Shown in pieces: positions 9,615 to 22,316 of a stretch of 64,000 nucleotides of DNA (position 1 is its first letter; each line of letters begins with the position of its first letter). A program made the position numbers and the translations under genes. This DNA comes from Candidatus Roseilinea mizusawaensis (GTDB lineage Bacteria > Chloroflexota > Anaerolineae > J036 > Brachytrichaceae). The notes beneath the pieces are model-generated. The model was not told the DNA's origin, ran no database searches, and was given only the letters and a program-made list of their open reading frames with translations. The DNA is taken from the NCBI GenBank assembly GCA_016841965.1, contig JAEANN010000042.1, positions 1 to 64,000 of the forward strand. Reading direction: 5' to 3'.

Positions 9615-10820
9615 TCAGTCTCGCTTGTAGCAGCCGACAATGACTGCGCGGGGAATGGTGGTGGTGCTGTCATCTGTTTTCACCACATGGATTGTGAACT
9701 CATAATAGCCGGCATCGTCAATGGTAAAAGGGAACGAGCCGCTGGGCACGCTGAGCGGGACCCGCTGTCCCGGCGTAAAACCGGCTGCCCGGATCGAATT
9801 GAGGTTGCCGGCCTGACAGGCTGCATATGTGCCCGGCCCGGGCCTGGCAGTGATCTCCAACTCTAGCCTCTTGGCGCCATTGACTTCCCAGATGAGCGTG
9901 GACGACTTTGGCCCGTCGTGACCGAGCGGCACATCGCCGATGTCGTCGCGCGGCGAGAAGCGCATATTTTGCGAATAGGGCAGCAAAGCAGAAGGAGGCA
10001 AATCGGAAGTGGCCGTCGCTGCGGGCACTGCCGTGGCAGCCGGCGCGATGCTGGTCGGCGCAGCAGCCGGCGGCGCAACCTTAACCACCGGCACGACATC
10101 GGCATCGCCGCTGAATTCGACATACTGCCCAATGACCCAGGCTTTGCCATCCGGCCCGCCCTGAAATTCGATTTGCCACCACGTGCCATCCTCGCTCTTG
10201 CCAACGACAGACACGACTTGATCAAGGGCGAGTTGGCCGACCCGCTGGTAGCCGGTGCCGGGGCCGGTGCGCACATTCACAAAGTCATTGGTTACCTTGA
10301 TGAGATTGGGCACAGGCGTGGCAGTCGGTTGCTCGACTATCGCTTCAGGCGTTGGTTCAGGCGGCGCAGTGGGCGCAGGGGGCGCTTCGGGAGTCGGCGT
10401 GACCGTTGGCGGCGGCGCCTGGGCTATCACAAACACCAAGTCAGACGCCACGACCTCTTCGCCCTTGTCGTTCAACCCCTTGAGCTGAATGACATGCACA
10501 CCCTGAATCGGGGGCGTCCAGGGGACCAGAAGATCGAACTGATTTTCGGCTGTCGGCGCATCGATGGTCGCGTACTTGACGCCGTCAATGTACACGTCAA
10601 CGACTTTGACATCGGCGCCGGTGACCTGGCCGACGATATTGGTGGGGATGCCGGTCATCAACTGGGCCTGCTGAGCCGGCTCGCTCAAGATGGCCTGGGC
10701 CGGCGGGGCTGCCACGCCACACGCACCCAGCGTCACAACAGCTATACCCAGCGCAAGCGCGAGCAACACGCCGGGCAACCGGGCAACTGTGGTCGGAGAA
10801 TGGGGAGTGGTGGTCTGCAT
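9615..10820 (-). CDS. Secreted SH3b-domain lipoprotein
   Basis: 401 aa. A hydrophobic signal segment (LLALALGIAVVTLGACG) ends in the lipobox LGAC, so it is probably an outer-leaflet lipoprotein. After it come an Ig-like segment (about 45-135, IVGQVTGADVKVVDVYIDG...), a Pro/Thr-rich linker (PPPTVTPTPEAPPAPTAP), an SH3b domain (about 180-240; VNVRTGPGTGYQRVG and DGTWWQIEF), a second Ala/Pro linker and a C-terminal beta-rich domain. SH3b domains bind cell-wall or polysaccharide ligands. The SH3b block closely resembles that of the protein at 41809-42414, so the two are paralogous in that domain. Function unknown. Confidence 0.8.
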   Translation of the reverse strand: MQTTTPHSPTTVARLPGVLLALALGIAVVTLGACGVAAPPAQAILSEPAQQAQLMTGIPTNIVGQVTGADVKVVDVYIDGVKYATIDAPTAENQFDLLVPWTPPIQGVHVIQLKGLNDKGEEVVASDLVFVIAQAPPPTVTPTPEAPPAPTAPPEPTPEAIVEQPTATPVPNLIKVTNDFVNVRTGPGTGYQRVGQLALDQVVSVVGKSEDGTWWQIEFQGGPDGKAWVIGQYVEFSGDADVVPVVKVAPPAAAPTSIAPAATAVPAATATSDLPPSALLPYSQNMRFSPRDDIGDVPLGHDGPKSSTLIWEVNGAKRLELEITARPGPGTYAACQAGNLNSIRAAGFTPGQRVPLSVPSGSFPFTIDDAGYYEFTIHVVKTDDSTTTIPRAVIVGCYKRD

Positions 10821-10979
10821 GCCTGCACTCTCGCTAATCGATATCCTAGCCGCGTGCTACGACAGAAGGGGCAGTGATGCACTGGCTTCGGTCAGTTGCC
10901 GACACGAACGCTCACATGCACGTGTCAGTCATATCAGCCTTGAATACGCGCGCCCAACAACAGCACATAACGGCATCCT

Positions 10980-11615
10980 TCAGGGATCGGATGATTGTAG
11001 CACGCGCACCCCGGCCAACAGCGTGGCCAGCCCACCGGCCAGCGTGAGCCACCAGCCGGCCCCGAGGGCAGTGGTGTCACGATAAAGCTGTTCGATTGCC
11101 GGGCGCACAGCAAGATAGCCGGCCCAGGGCACAAGCGCACCCAGGGCAAGCAACGCCAGCAAGCCGGCCGCAAGCCACGGCCGCAGACGCAACCCATCGG
11201 CCCTGAACACCGTGATCCCTAGAACGATGCCAACCACTCCAAGGCTAATTGCAAATTGCAAGCGGTAATTGGCATCCATGTAGGCGGTGAGGATTTGCGG
11301 ATAGGGAGGCAAGCCCAGCGCGGCAATCGCCACCGCAAGCGCGCCACCCACGCCACGCGCCAGCCGGCCGGACGAAGGGGCCGCCACCAGCGCAACCAAG
11401 ATAGCGCTCACCCACAGCGACAGATAGAACCACTCGTTCAAAAAAATGCCCGCGCCGGGGGTCAAGTTGGTAAACGGAGATAGCTCGCGGCCGGTGAGCG
11501 TCAGGGCAGCAGTTTTGTGCGCCGCCCACGGCAACAGGTGACCAATAAACAACAAGCCGGCCGCGACAAGCAGAACGAAGCGAGGCGACAGGCGCGTGAT
11601 CAGGTTTGGCTTCAT
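10980..11615 (-). CDS. Multi-pass membrane protein of unknown function
   Basis: Not recognised. From the ATG at 11615 (codon 15 of the ORF-track entry, chosen because the upstream residues are Cys/Arg-rich and unlike a membrane-protein start) the protein is 211 aa with about six hydrophobic helices: FVLLVAAGLLFIGHLL, an outer loop, LSLWVSAILVALVA, GALAVAIAALGL, LGVVGIVLGITVF, WLAAGLLALLALGAL and WLTLAGGLATLLAGV. No catalytic motif is visible. It is upstream of and on the same strand as the SH3 lipoprotein, separated by 160 bases. Confidence 0.65.
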   Translation of the reverse strand: MKPNLITRLSPRFVLLVAAGLLFIGHLLPWAAHKTAALTLTGRELSPFTNLTPGAGIFLNEWFYLSLWVSAILVALVAAPSSGRLARGVGGALAVAIAALGLPPYPQILTAYMDANYRLQFAISLGVVGIVLGITVFRADGLRLRPWLAAGLLALLALGALVPWAGYLAVRPAIEQLYRDTTALGAGWWLTLAGGLATLLAGVRVLQSSDP

Positions 11616-11647
11616 GCAGTCGTTAACCGGACAAAGTGTAACATCAC

Positions 11648-11681
11648 GCCGGCGCAATCAGTCCTACAATACTGCGCCGGC
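11648..11681. promoter_or_regulatory. Inverted repeat around a TACAAT hexamer
   Basis: GCCGGCGCA and TGCGCCGGC, perfect 9-base arms, are separated by 16 bases that contain TACAAT (11665-11670, plus strand). It lies in the divergent gap between the membrane protein (-) and the aminotransferase (+). It could be an operator over a promoter or a chance pairing of the abundant GCCGGC word. Confidence 0.35.
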
Positions 11682-11773
11682 ACCCCATGGAGGCATACGC
11701 CTGCCAAAGCGCACAAGCAACACTTCCTCCACGAGACGCCAGATTCACGCACAAAGGATGAGACAAACACTGT

Positions 11774-12961
11774 ATGAATGCGCATGACATCGAGCGCGCC
11801 CGCAACGCCATTCCCTTGCTGAAAAAGACGCTGTATCTGAACACCGGCACCGCCGGCCTGACTGCCCAACCCGTCATCGACGCGATGGTCGATCTTTCAC
11901 GTCGCATGGAGTCGGGCGGCCTGGCAGCGTATTACGAGATTCAGGAGCAGGCGCTGGCAGCCCGCAATCGCCTCGCAGCTCTGCTGGGCGCACATCAGGA
12001 CGAGATGGCCTTCACCTACAACGCCTCGCACAGCCTGAATATCGCCATGCAAGTGCGGTGGGATGCCCTTCGCACAGCGCCCAGTCAGCCGGTGGAAGTA
12101 CTCTTCTCGGATCACGAATACCCCACCACCAACATGATTTTCCGCTACCTCCAACAGATCGGCGCAATCCGACTCGTTCCATTCAAGTTATCTGCCGACA
12201 CAGAGCAGATGCTGGAAAGCCTGAACAGGGTCGCCGCCGATCGGGCGCGCATGCTGGTGGCGAGTCATGTGGACTGCAACACTGGACTGCGGGCCGACGT
12301 GAAAGCTCTGTGCGCGTGGTGTCGCCAACGCAATATCGTGTCATTCATTGACGGCGCGCAGGCCATCGGGCAATTCGACATCAATCTGCGCGACATTGGC
12401 TGCGATGTCTACATCGGCAACGGCCACAAGTGGCTGTACGGCCCCAAAGGGGTCGGCCTGCTCTATGTGCGCAAAGAGAGGCTCGACCTGTTCAACCCGC
12501 CCATGGTTGGATCGGGCACGATCACGTGGGGAGACCCGATTACATTTGTGGACAGCGCCGCGCGTTTCGAGCTGGCCGCCACAAGGCCGGCTTACGTGTT
12601 TGCCGCCATGAACGCAGCCCTGGACTGGTTCGAGAGCTTTGGCCAGGCGGCAATCGAGCGGCGTATGTGCGAGTTATCTGGCTACTTCAAACGCCGGGTG
12701 CTTGAACAGCCTGATCGTTACACGCTGATCTGTCCTGTGCCGTGGGAGCAATCCTCGGCGATGGCGTCGATTCAATTTGCCGGCAAGACCGCCGAGGACA
12801 TTGGCACGTTTTGCAGCCGTATGTTTCGGGAGAACAAAGCCGTCCTGCGCCCTGTGGGCGACGGCTTCAACGCGATTCGCATTTCGACGGCATACTACAA
12901 CATTGAGGACGAATACGAGCGGTTGTTCGCTCTGTTCGAGACGGACTTTCTGAGCCATTGA
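11774..12961 (+). CDS. Class V aminotransferase (cysteine desulfurase / isopenicillin N epimerase-like)
   Basis: PLP enzyme of aspartate aminotransferase fold type I, 395 aa. N-terminal YLNTGTAGL is the class V start signature. The cofactor Asp is in SFIDGAQAIGQF and the Schiff-base Lys in GNGHKWLYGPKGVG (about residue 218). C-terminal substrate domain ends with IRISTAYYNIEDEYERLF. Members of this group include NifS-like desulfurases, kynureninase-like and epimerase-like enzymes; there is no desulfurase-type catalytic Cys loop obvious, so a lyase, epimerase or aminotransferase role is possible. It lies 33 bases before the decarboxylase operon and may share its transcript. Confidence 0.8.
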   Translation: MNAHDIERARNAIPLLKKTLYLNTGTAGLTAQPVIDAMVDLSRRMESGGLAAYYEIQEQALAARNRLAALLGAHQDEMAFTYNASHSLNIAMQVRWDALRTAPSQPVEVLFSDHEYPTTNMIFRYLQQIGAIRLVPFKLSADTEQMLESLNRVAADRARMLVASHVDCNTGLRADVKALCAWCRQRNIVSFIDGAQAIGQFDINLRDIGCDVYIGNGHKWLYGPKGVGLLYVRKERLDLFNPPMVGSGTITWGDPITFVDSAARFELAATRPAYVFAAMNAALDWFESFGQAAIERRMCELSGYFKRRVLEQPDRYTLICPVPWEQSSAMASIQFAGKTAEDIGTFCSRMFRENKAVLRPVGDGFNAIRISTAYYNIEDEYERLFALFETDFLSH

Positions 12962-12994
12962 TGCCGAGGCATCTATCGTCAATCGCCAATCGAC

Positions 12995-14539
12995 ATGAAC
13001 GATTATTTGACCAAATTGCGCGAGATGCGCGACAAGGCGCGCCAGGCCGGCGGCGTGGAACGCATCGAGCAACAGCATCAAAAAGGCAAATTGACAGCGC
13101 GCGAGCGGCTGGCCCTGTTGCTCGATATAGGCTCATTCCAAGAGTTAGGGGCGCTGGCGACACACAACATTACCGACTTTGGCATGGCGTCACAGCGTTA
13201 CCCCGGCGATGGCGTCATCACCGGCTTCGGCAAGATTAACGGCCGGCGGGTGGCTGTCTATGCCCAGGACTTTACTGTGCTGGGTGGCTCATTCTCGCAG
13301 GTGCAATCGCAGAAAATTTGCCGCATCCAGGACCTGGCCCTGGAGAGCGGCATCCCAGTTATCGGGCTGAATGATTCAGGGGGAGCGCGCATCCAGGAAG
13401 GTGTGCGCAGCCTGGCCGCCTATGGCGAGCTGTTCACCCGTAATGTGATGGCATCGGGTGTCATCCCGCAAATATCGCTTATCCTGGGGCCATGCGCGGG
13501 TGGAGCGGTGTACTCGCCGGCTTTGACCGACTTCATCATCATGACGCGCCAGAACTCCTACATGTTCATCACCGGCCCCGAAGTGGTCAAAGCCGTCACC
13601 GGCGAAAATGTCACCTTCGAGGAACTGGGGGGCACCCTGGTGCACAATGGTAAGAGTGGCGTGGCGCACTTTCTGGCGCAAGACGAGCGCAGCGCGCTCG
13701 AACTGGTCAAGCTATTGTTGAGCTACCTGCCGCAAAACAACACCGAGGATCCGCCGCAGATCACGCCCTATGACTCGCGCAATCGGATGGACGACGCGCT
13801 GAACACCATTGTGCCCCATGAAGAAGACGAGCCATACGACATGCGCGACGTGGTAGACAGGGTGTTTGATGAAGGCAGCTTTCTGGAGGTGCAACCTTAC
13901 TACGCCCGCAACGCCGTGGTTGGGTTTGCGCGGCTGGATGGGTTTTCGGTCGGCGTGATAGGCAACCAGCCAAGCCACATGGCCGGCGTGCTCGACATCG
14001 ACTCGAGCGACAAGATCGCGCGCTTCGTCAGCCTGTGCGACGCTTTCAACATCCCGCTGATCACCTTTGTCGATTGTCCCGGCTATTTGCCCGGCGTCGA
14101 TCAAGAGCACTACGGCGTGATCCGCCACGGCGCAAAAGTGATCTACGCTTACTGTCAGGCTACCGTGCCGAAAATCTCCATCGTCACGCGCAAAGCAATG
14201 GGCGGCGCATACATCGCCATGAGCTCTAAACAGATGCGCAGCGATCTGGCGTTTGCATGGCCAACGGCGCAGATCGCTGTGATGGGGGCCGAGGGCGCCG
14301 TGCGCATTTTGCGCCGGCGCGAGCTGAGCAAGGCCGAGAATCCCGCCGAGTTGGAACGGCAATTCGTCGCCGAGTACCGCGAGAAGTTCTACAACCCCTA
14401 TGTCGCCGCTGACATGGGACAGATTGATGAAGTGATCGAACCCAGGGAAACCCGCCCACGCCTGATTCGCGCGCTGGAGGTGTTGCGCACCAAGGTGCAG
14501 CAGAACCCGCCCAAGAAACACGGCATCATGCCGGTGTAG
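12995..14539 (+). CDS. mmdA: Carboxyltransferase subunit of a Na+-pumping decarboxylase (methylmalonyl-CoA decarboxylase alpha-like)
   Basis: Crotonase-fold carboxyltransferase of 514 aa with both acyl-CoA and biotin half-sites. Typical blocks are KLTARERLALLLD, GLNDSGGARIQEGV, GPCAGGAVYSPALTDF, the central MAGVLDIDSSDKIARFVSLCD, DCPGYLPGVDQE, and KAMGGAYIAMSSK near the C-terminus. The same family includes propionyl-CoA carboxylase beta. Here it is followed directly by gamma (OadG-type), biotin-carrier and beta (OadB-type) genes and by no biotin carboxylase. That context argues for a sodium-translocating (S)-methylmalonyl-CoA decarboxylase rather than a carboxylase. The CoA substrate is inferred from the family, not proven. 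Confidence 0.88.
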   Translation: MNDYLTKLREMRDKARQAGGVERIEQQHQKGKLTARERLALLLDIGSFQELGALATHNITDFGMASQRYPGDGVITGFGKINGRRVAVYAQDFTVLGGSFSQVQSQKICRIQDLALESGIPVIGLNDSGGARIQEGVRSLAAYGELFTRNVMASGVIPQISLILGPCAGGAVYSPALTDFIIMTRQNSYMFITGPEVVKAVTGENVTFEELGGTLVHNGKSGVAHFLAQDERSALELVKLLLSYLPQNNTEDPPQITPYDSRNRMDDALNTIVPHEEDEPYDMRDVVDRVFDEGSFLEVQPYYARNAVVGFARLDGFSVGVIGNQPSHMAGVLDIDSSDKIARFVSLCDAFNIPLITFVDCPGYLPGVDQEHYGVIRHGAKVIYAYCQATVPKISIVTRKAMGGAYIAMSSKQMRSDLAFAWPTAQIAVMGAEGAVRILRRRELSKAENPAELERQFVAEYREKFYNPYVAADMGQIDEVIEPRETRPRLIRALEVLRTKVQQNPPKKHGIMPV

Positions 14540-14564
14540 GGAAATATCACGTTCAAAGGTTGAT

Positions 14565-14966
14565 ATGGAAAACCTGGGCACAGGCATTACGCTGACGGTC
14601 GTCGGGATGGGACTGGTGTTCGCGGTGCTGATTCTGCTGGCCGTGCTGATTGCAGTGGGTATGCGGCTGGGGGATCGGGCCGGCGACCGGGCAGCAAGGC
14701 AGCCGGCGCCCGAGAGTGAGGTCCAGCAGACCCACTCGGCGCTCACGCTGCATCGCCTGACGCCGCTGGAGCGGCTCGGGGATCAATCAGATCATCAACC
14801 CACTGCGGATGAACTGGCGGCCATTACGATTGCAGTACGCGTGCACCAGATCGTGCGGCGCAAACAGGCTGCGCCGGCCATGCGCACCCATCAACCAGGC
14901 GCTCTGCCCAGCCGATGGCTGGCTATCGGCCGCGCGCGACAGAACCAGACCTGGCAACGCAGATAA
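14565..14966 (+). CDS. Na+-pumping decarboxylase gamma/delta subunit (OadG family)
   Basis: 133 aa, one N-terminal membrane helix (GITLTVVGMGLVFAVLILLAVLIAVGM) with the GMGLVF signature of OadG/MmdD proteins, followed by a variable cytoplasmic tail. Residues ADELAAITIAVRVHQIVRR match the conserved tail that docks the carboxyltransferase. The small subunit anchors and stabilises the membrane complex. It starts 25 bases after mmdA with an AAAGG nearby. Identification rests on position as much as on sequence, because the family is short and divergent. Confidence 0.78.
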   Translation: MENLGTGITLTVVGMGLVFAVLILLAVLIAVGMRLGDRAGDRAARQPAPESEVQQTHSALTLHRLTPLERLGDQSDHQPTADELAAITIAVRVHQIVRRKQAAPAMRTHQPGALPSRWLAIGRARQNQTWQRR

Positions 14967-14993
14967 AGTCCAAAAAGTCCAAGAGGCAATGCC

Positions 14994-15536
14994 ATGCGGC
15001 GATACACAGTCGAAGTCAACGGCAAGGCGTATGTGATCGATATTGAGGAACTGACGTCAGATCGGTTCAATGTGCGACTGGGCGATCAACGATACGAAGT
15101 CAGGCTGCGCGGCAGCGAGGACGTGGCCGGGGCGCAGATCACGCCGGAAGTGTTGCCGCTGCATGTGGAAGGGGAAGCGGCAAGCGAAGGAAGCGCAATC
15201 ACGCCGGTCATGGCAAGCCAGCACCGGCCGCCCGCGCCGGAATCCATGCCGACACTCCCCATGTCGCGCCGGCCGGGCCTGCCGCCACAATCGAACATTC
15301 CTGGCGCGGATTTTCGCCAGGAGATTGCAGCCCCAATGCCGGGCACGATTGTGACGATACATGTATCGCCAGGGGATCTGGTGAAGCGCGGACAGACAGT
15401 GCTCGTTTTGGAAGCGATGAAGATGAAGAACGCCATCAAAGCGCCGCACGACGCCATCGTGTCGACTGTGCCGGTTCAGGCCGGCCAGTCGGTCGGCTAT
15501 GGACATGTGCTTGTGACGTTCCAACAGCCCAACTGA
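14994..15536 (+). CDS. Biotin carboxyl carrier subunit
   Basis: 180 aa. The C-terminal ~75 residues are a biotinyl/lipoyl domain with the biotin-accepting Lys143 in LEAMKMKN and the entry motif IAAPMPGTIVTIHV. N-terminal residues 1-50 (MRRYTVEVNGKAYVIDIEEL) form the small beta-domain typical of these carriers. The middle 60 residues are Pro/Ala-rich and act as a flexible arm. It carries CO2 from the carboxyltransferase to the membrane beta subunit. Biotinylation needs BirA, not in this window. Confidence 0.88.
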   Translation: MRRYTVEVNGKAYVIDIEELTSDRFNVRLGDQRYEVRLRGSEDVAGAQITPEVLPLHVEGEAASEGSAITPVMASQHRPPAPESMPTLPMSRRPGLPPQSNIPGADFRQEIAAPMPGTIVTIHVSPGDLVKRGQTVLVLEAMKMKNAIKAPHDAIVSTVPVQAGQSVGYGHVLVTFQQPN

Positions 15537-15584
15537 GGCGCATTGCGAGCATCTCTCACATTCCGCGTTCCTTACCTCATCCCC

Positions 15585-16703
15585 ATGGATCCCACCACGA
15601 TCACTCCGCTTGTGCAGGGCATTGTCTCGATCACTCCCGGCGCAGCCCTGATGATCGCCGTCGGGGGGCTGCTGATCTATCTGGCTATTGCGCGCGAGTA
15701 CGAACCCATGTTGCTTCTGCCCATCGGCGCGGGGGCAATCCTGGCGAACCTGCCGCTGTCGCCGCTCGTTGGGCCGGATGGCCTGCTGAACATTTTGTAC
15801 CAGGCCGGCGTCGGAAACGAATTGTTCCCGCTGCTCATTTTCGTCGGCATCGGCGCCATGACCGACTTTGGCCCGCTGCTCGAAAACCCGAAGATGCTGT
15901 TGTTGGGGGCAGCCGGGCAGTTCGGCATCTTTGGCACCCTGCTGCTGGCGTTGCTGTTGGGGTTCGATGTGAACGAGGCCGCCTCGATTGGCATCATCGG
16001 CGCGATCGACGGGCCGACATCGATCTATGTGAGCAGCCGGCTGGCGCCGCATCTTTTGGGGCCGATCGCCGTGGCCGCCTACAGCTACATGTCGCTGGTG
16101 CCGGTGATTCAGCCGCCGATCATGCGCCTGCTGACAACAAAGGGCGAGCGCCACATCCGCATGCAGTACACCCAGCGCACAATCAGCCGGCGCACGCGCG
16201 TATCGTTCCCTATCCTCGTCACCATCATCGTGGGCGTTCTGGTGCCCATGGCGACGCCGCTGATCGGGATGCTGATGCTAGGCAACCTGATGAGAGAGGC
16301 CGGCGTAGTCGATCGGTTAACCAAAACCTCATCGAACGAGATTGCCAATGTTGTGACATTGTTTCTTGGGTTGGCTATCGGATCGACTATGCAGGCCGAG
16401 GCATTCCTGCAGCTGGACACCCTGGCAATTCTGGCGCTGGGCATCGGGGCCTTTGCGCTGGACACAGCTGCCGGGCTGTTGTTTGCCAAGCTACTCAATC
16501 TGTTCAGCCGGGTCAAAATCAATCCACTGATCGGCGCAGCCGGCATCAGCGCGTTTCCCATGGCTGCGCGGGTCGCGCAGAAAGTGGCATTGGAAGAGGA
16601 CTTCGAGAATTTCCTGCTCATGCACGCCATGGGCGCCAATACGGCCGGGCAGATCGCCAGCGTGATCGCGGGGGGAGTTGTGCTGGCGCTGCTGACAAGG
16701 TGA
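15585..16703 (+). CDS. mmdB: Na+-pumping decarboxylase beta subunit (OadB/MmdB family)
   Basis: Integral membrane subunit that decarboxylates carboxybiotin and exports Na+. Multiple hydrophobic helices and the family blocks are visible: PMLLLPIGAGAILANLP, MTDFGPLLENPKMLLLGAAGQFGIF, GAIDGPTSIYVSSRLAP (with the Asp of the sodium site), SYMSLVPVIQPPIMRLLTTKGER, and GNLMREAGVVDRL. The ORF track starts at a TTG (15543), but the ATG at 15585 gives the usual OadB N-terminus and is preferred (372 aa). Last gene of the operon; the rRNA terminator lies just beyond, in the convergent orientation. Confidence 0.92.
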   Translation: MDPTTITPLVQGIVSITPGAALMIAVGGLLIYLAIAREYEPMLLLPIGAGAILANLPLSPLVGPDGLLNILYQAGVGNELFPLLIFVGIGAMTDFGPLLENPKMLLLGAAGQFGIFGTLLLALLLGFDVNEAASIGIIGAIDGPTSIYVSSRLAPHLLGPIAVAAYSYMSLVPVIQPPIMRLLTTKGERHIRMQYTQRTISRRTRVSFPILVTIIVGVLVPMATPLIGMLMLGNLMREAGVVDRLTKTSSNEIANVVTLFLGLAIGSTMQAEAFLQLDTLAILALGIGAFALDTAAGLLFAKLLNLFSRVKINPLIGAAGISAFPMAARVAQKVALEEDFENFLLMHAMGANTAGQIASVIAGGVVLALLTR

Positions 16704-16778
16704 AAGCGCTCATTTTGAGCTGCCGTGGGGCATGTCTTGCTTGCAGGCAGCAGACCATCACTCACACACTGAGAAAAA

Positions 16779-16808
16779 GCAAAAAGCCAGCAATCGCTGA
16801 TTGCCGGC
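16779..16808 (-). terminator. Intrinsic terminator of the rRNA operon
   Basis: On the minus strand GCCGGCAATC-AGC-GATTGCTGGC forms a 10-bp stem (one G-U) with a 3-base loop, followed directly by TTTTTGC. It lies about 35 bases beyond the 3' end of 5S rRNA. Confidence 0.85.
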
Positions 16809-16841
16809 CCAGTTACGGTGTCTGAAAAAGCAGAAGAGTCC

Positions 16842-16957
16842 TCTGGCAATGACCTACTCTTCCACGCAGTCGCCCACGCAGTACCATCGGCGCTGACGAG
16901 CTTAACGACCGGGTTCGGAATGGGACCGGGTGTGACCTCGTCGCTCAAATCACCAGA
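16842..16957 (-). rRNA. rrf: 5S ribosomal RNA
   Basis: The plus strand shows the reverse complement of 5S landmarks, including CAGTACCATCGGCGCTG and the TTCGGAATGGGACCGGGTG block. The ends TCTGG and CCAGA pair as helix I. Length is about 116 nt. Last gene of the rRNA operon. Ends are set by helix I and could be off by a few bases. Confidence 0.93.
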
Positions 16958-16987
16958 AGACCCTTCAGATTTTCGACTTGTACTCGT

Positions 16988-17022
16988 CGATCTGATGGCA
17001 CTCTAAAAACTGAATAGAACTG
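16988..17022 (-). promoter_or_regulatory. 3' arm of the 23S processing stem
   Basis: Plus-strand CTGATGGCACT followed by AAAACTGAATAGAACTG is complementary to AGTGCCATCAG and CAGTTCTATTCAGTTTT at 20063-20098. The two arms flank 23S and would pair in the precursor transcript, giving an RNase III-type processing stem. Confidence 0.8.
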
Positions 17023-17065
17023 TTGCGTCCGCGCTTACGCGGGTCAGAGAACTTCTCTTTCTCTG

Positions 17066-19979
<2,914 letters not shown>

Positions 19980-20062
19980 ATGCGGAGAAATTGAAGTTCC
20001 CGCAATGTGGGCAATCTATTTGATCGATTTCTCGATCGGGTGGATTGCTCCTTGCATCGCTC

Positions 20063-20098
20063 CAGTTCTATTCAGTTTTTAAAGTGCCATCAGCTCTG
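20063..20098 (-). promoter_or_regulatory. 5' arm of the 23S processing stem
   Basis: Complementary to 16988-17022 (see that entry). It lies between tRNA-Ala and the 5' end of 23S, as expected for the leader arm. Confidence 0.8.
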
Positions 20099-20174
20099 AA
20101 ACTGTGAATTTCAGATCTTCAATTTCGAATCGAATTGAACTCAAAATCGCAAATCTAAAATCCACATTTTGCTG

Positions 20175-20247
20175 TGGAGACTACGGGATTCGAACCCGTG
20201 ACCTCTTGCTTGCAAAGCAGGCGCTCTCCCAGCTGAGCTAAGTCCCC
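20175..20247 (-). tRNA. tRNA-Ala (anticodon TGC)
   Basis: Reads GGGGACT-TA-GCTC...GAGC with anticodon stem-loop GCTTTGCAAGC (TGC) and T-arm CGGGTTCGAATCCCG. The seven acceptor pairs GGGGACT/AGTCTCC hold, with a G-U at the third. Discriminator is A; CCA is not encoded. It sits in the 16S-23S spacer, as is usual. Confidence 0.96.
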
Positions 20248-20258
20248 TCTCATCAAGG

Positions 20259-20332
20259 TGGGCGATTCTGGACTCGAACCAGAGACCTTCCCCTTATCAG
20301 AGGGATGCTCTAACCAACTGAGCTAATCGCCC
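20259..20332 (-). tRNA. tRNA-Ile (anticodon GAT)
   Basis: Reads GGGCGATTAGCTCAGTTGG, anticodon loop CTGATAAG (GAT), T-arm CTGGTTCGAGTCCAG, and acceptor GGGCGAT/ATCGCCC. Discriminator is A; CCA is not encoded. It lies between 16S and tRNA-Ala. Confidence 0.96.
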
Positions 20333-20343
20333 TCTTGCCAGCG

Positions 20344-20394
20344 CACATTAGCAGCTAAAGAGTGGTAAAGAGGTGTTGAATCGGAATCGGGTTG
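20344..20394 (-). promoter_or_regulatory. 3' arm of the 16S processing stem
   Basis: This spacer segment contains AGAGTGGTAAAGAG on the plus strand; the same word is on the minus strand in the 16S leader (22049-22099). The arms can pair over about 45 positions in the precursor RNA, with most differences being G-U pairs. Confidence 0.85.
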
Positions 20395-20497
20395 CGATCT
20401 ACACCGTCAGATCGCTACGGCAATCGTTTGGACAATGTTTCGAAGGTGTTTTGCCGTCTAACCAAGGGTGCAAGTCCGCGAACAGACTGTTATCCCT

Positions 20498-21998
<1,501 letters not shown>

Positions 21999-22048
21999 TT
22001 GTTCCCAACCAAATGGGATTGTGTTTCCAAACTCTGGAAAGGATTGAG

Positions 22049-22099
22049 AACCCGAATCTGATTCCCAGATCTCTTTACCACTCTTCAGTTGTTAATGTG
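22049..22099 (-). promoter_or_regulatory. 5' arm of the 16S processing stem (leader)
   Basis: Minus-strand leader reads CACATTAACAACTGAAGAG and on through TGGTAAAGAG; the plus strand of the spacer at 20344-20394 reads CACATTAGCAGCTAAAGAG and on. A/G differences become G-U pairs in RNA, the pattern expected of a conserved RNase III stem. Confidence 0.85.
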
Positions 22100-22119
22100 C
22101 CCTTAACTCAAGCTCGGCG

Positions 22120-22148
22120 ATGTTACTACTTCACATTGACGTTGTCAA
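22120..22148 (-). promoter_or_regulatory. rRNA operon promoter, proximal
   Basis: On the minus strand TTGACA (22148-22143), a 17-base spacer and TAACAT (22125-22120). The region just upstream is A/G-rich (GAAAGCGAAAAAGG). Predicted start near 22113, about 115 bases before 16S. Confidence 0.75.
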
Positions 22149-22288
22149 GACCTTTTTCGCTTTCTGACTAAAAAGACCCGCTCTTGTCTTAGCTCTTAAA
22201 ACCTAAGCACAAGTTGGCAGGCCAACGTCTAGTCCGTCTTGACCGCTCTATGAAGTTGTAAACGGAGGTGATCGGTTAAGCGGTGTGT

Positions 22289-22316
22289 ATTCTACACGTT
22301 ACGGGCGGATTGTCAA
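22289..22316 (-). promoter_or_regulatory. rRNA operon promoter, distal
   Basis: On the minus strand TTGACA (22316-22311), a 16-base spacer and TAGAAT (22294-22289). Predicted start near 22282. With the proximal promoter it forms a tandem pair, as is common for rRNA operons. Confidence 0.8.

Noticed and set aside
13712-14746. 344-aa minus-strand ORF under mmdA
   Set aside because: Antisense to a well supported carboxyltransferase gene and unlike any protein family seen.
15057-16154. 365-aa minus-strand ORF under the biotin carrier and beta subunit genes
   Set aside because: Gln/His/Arg-rich shadow of two genes with clear motifs.
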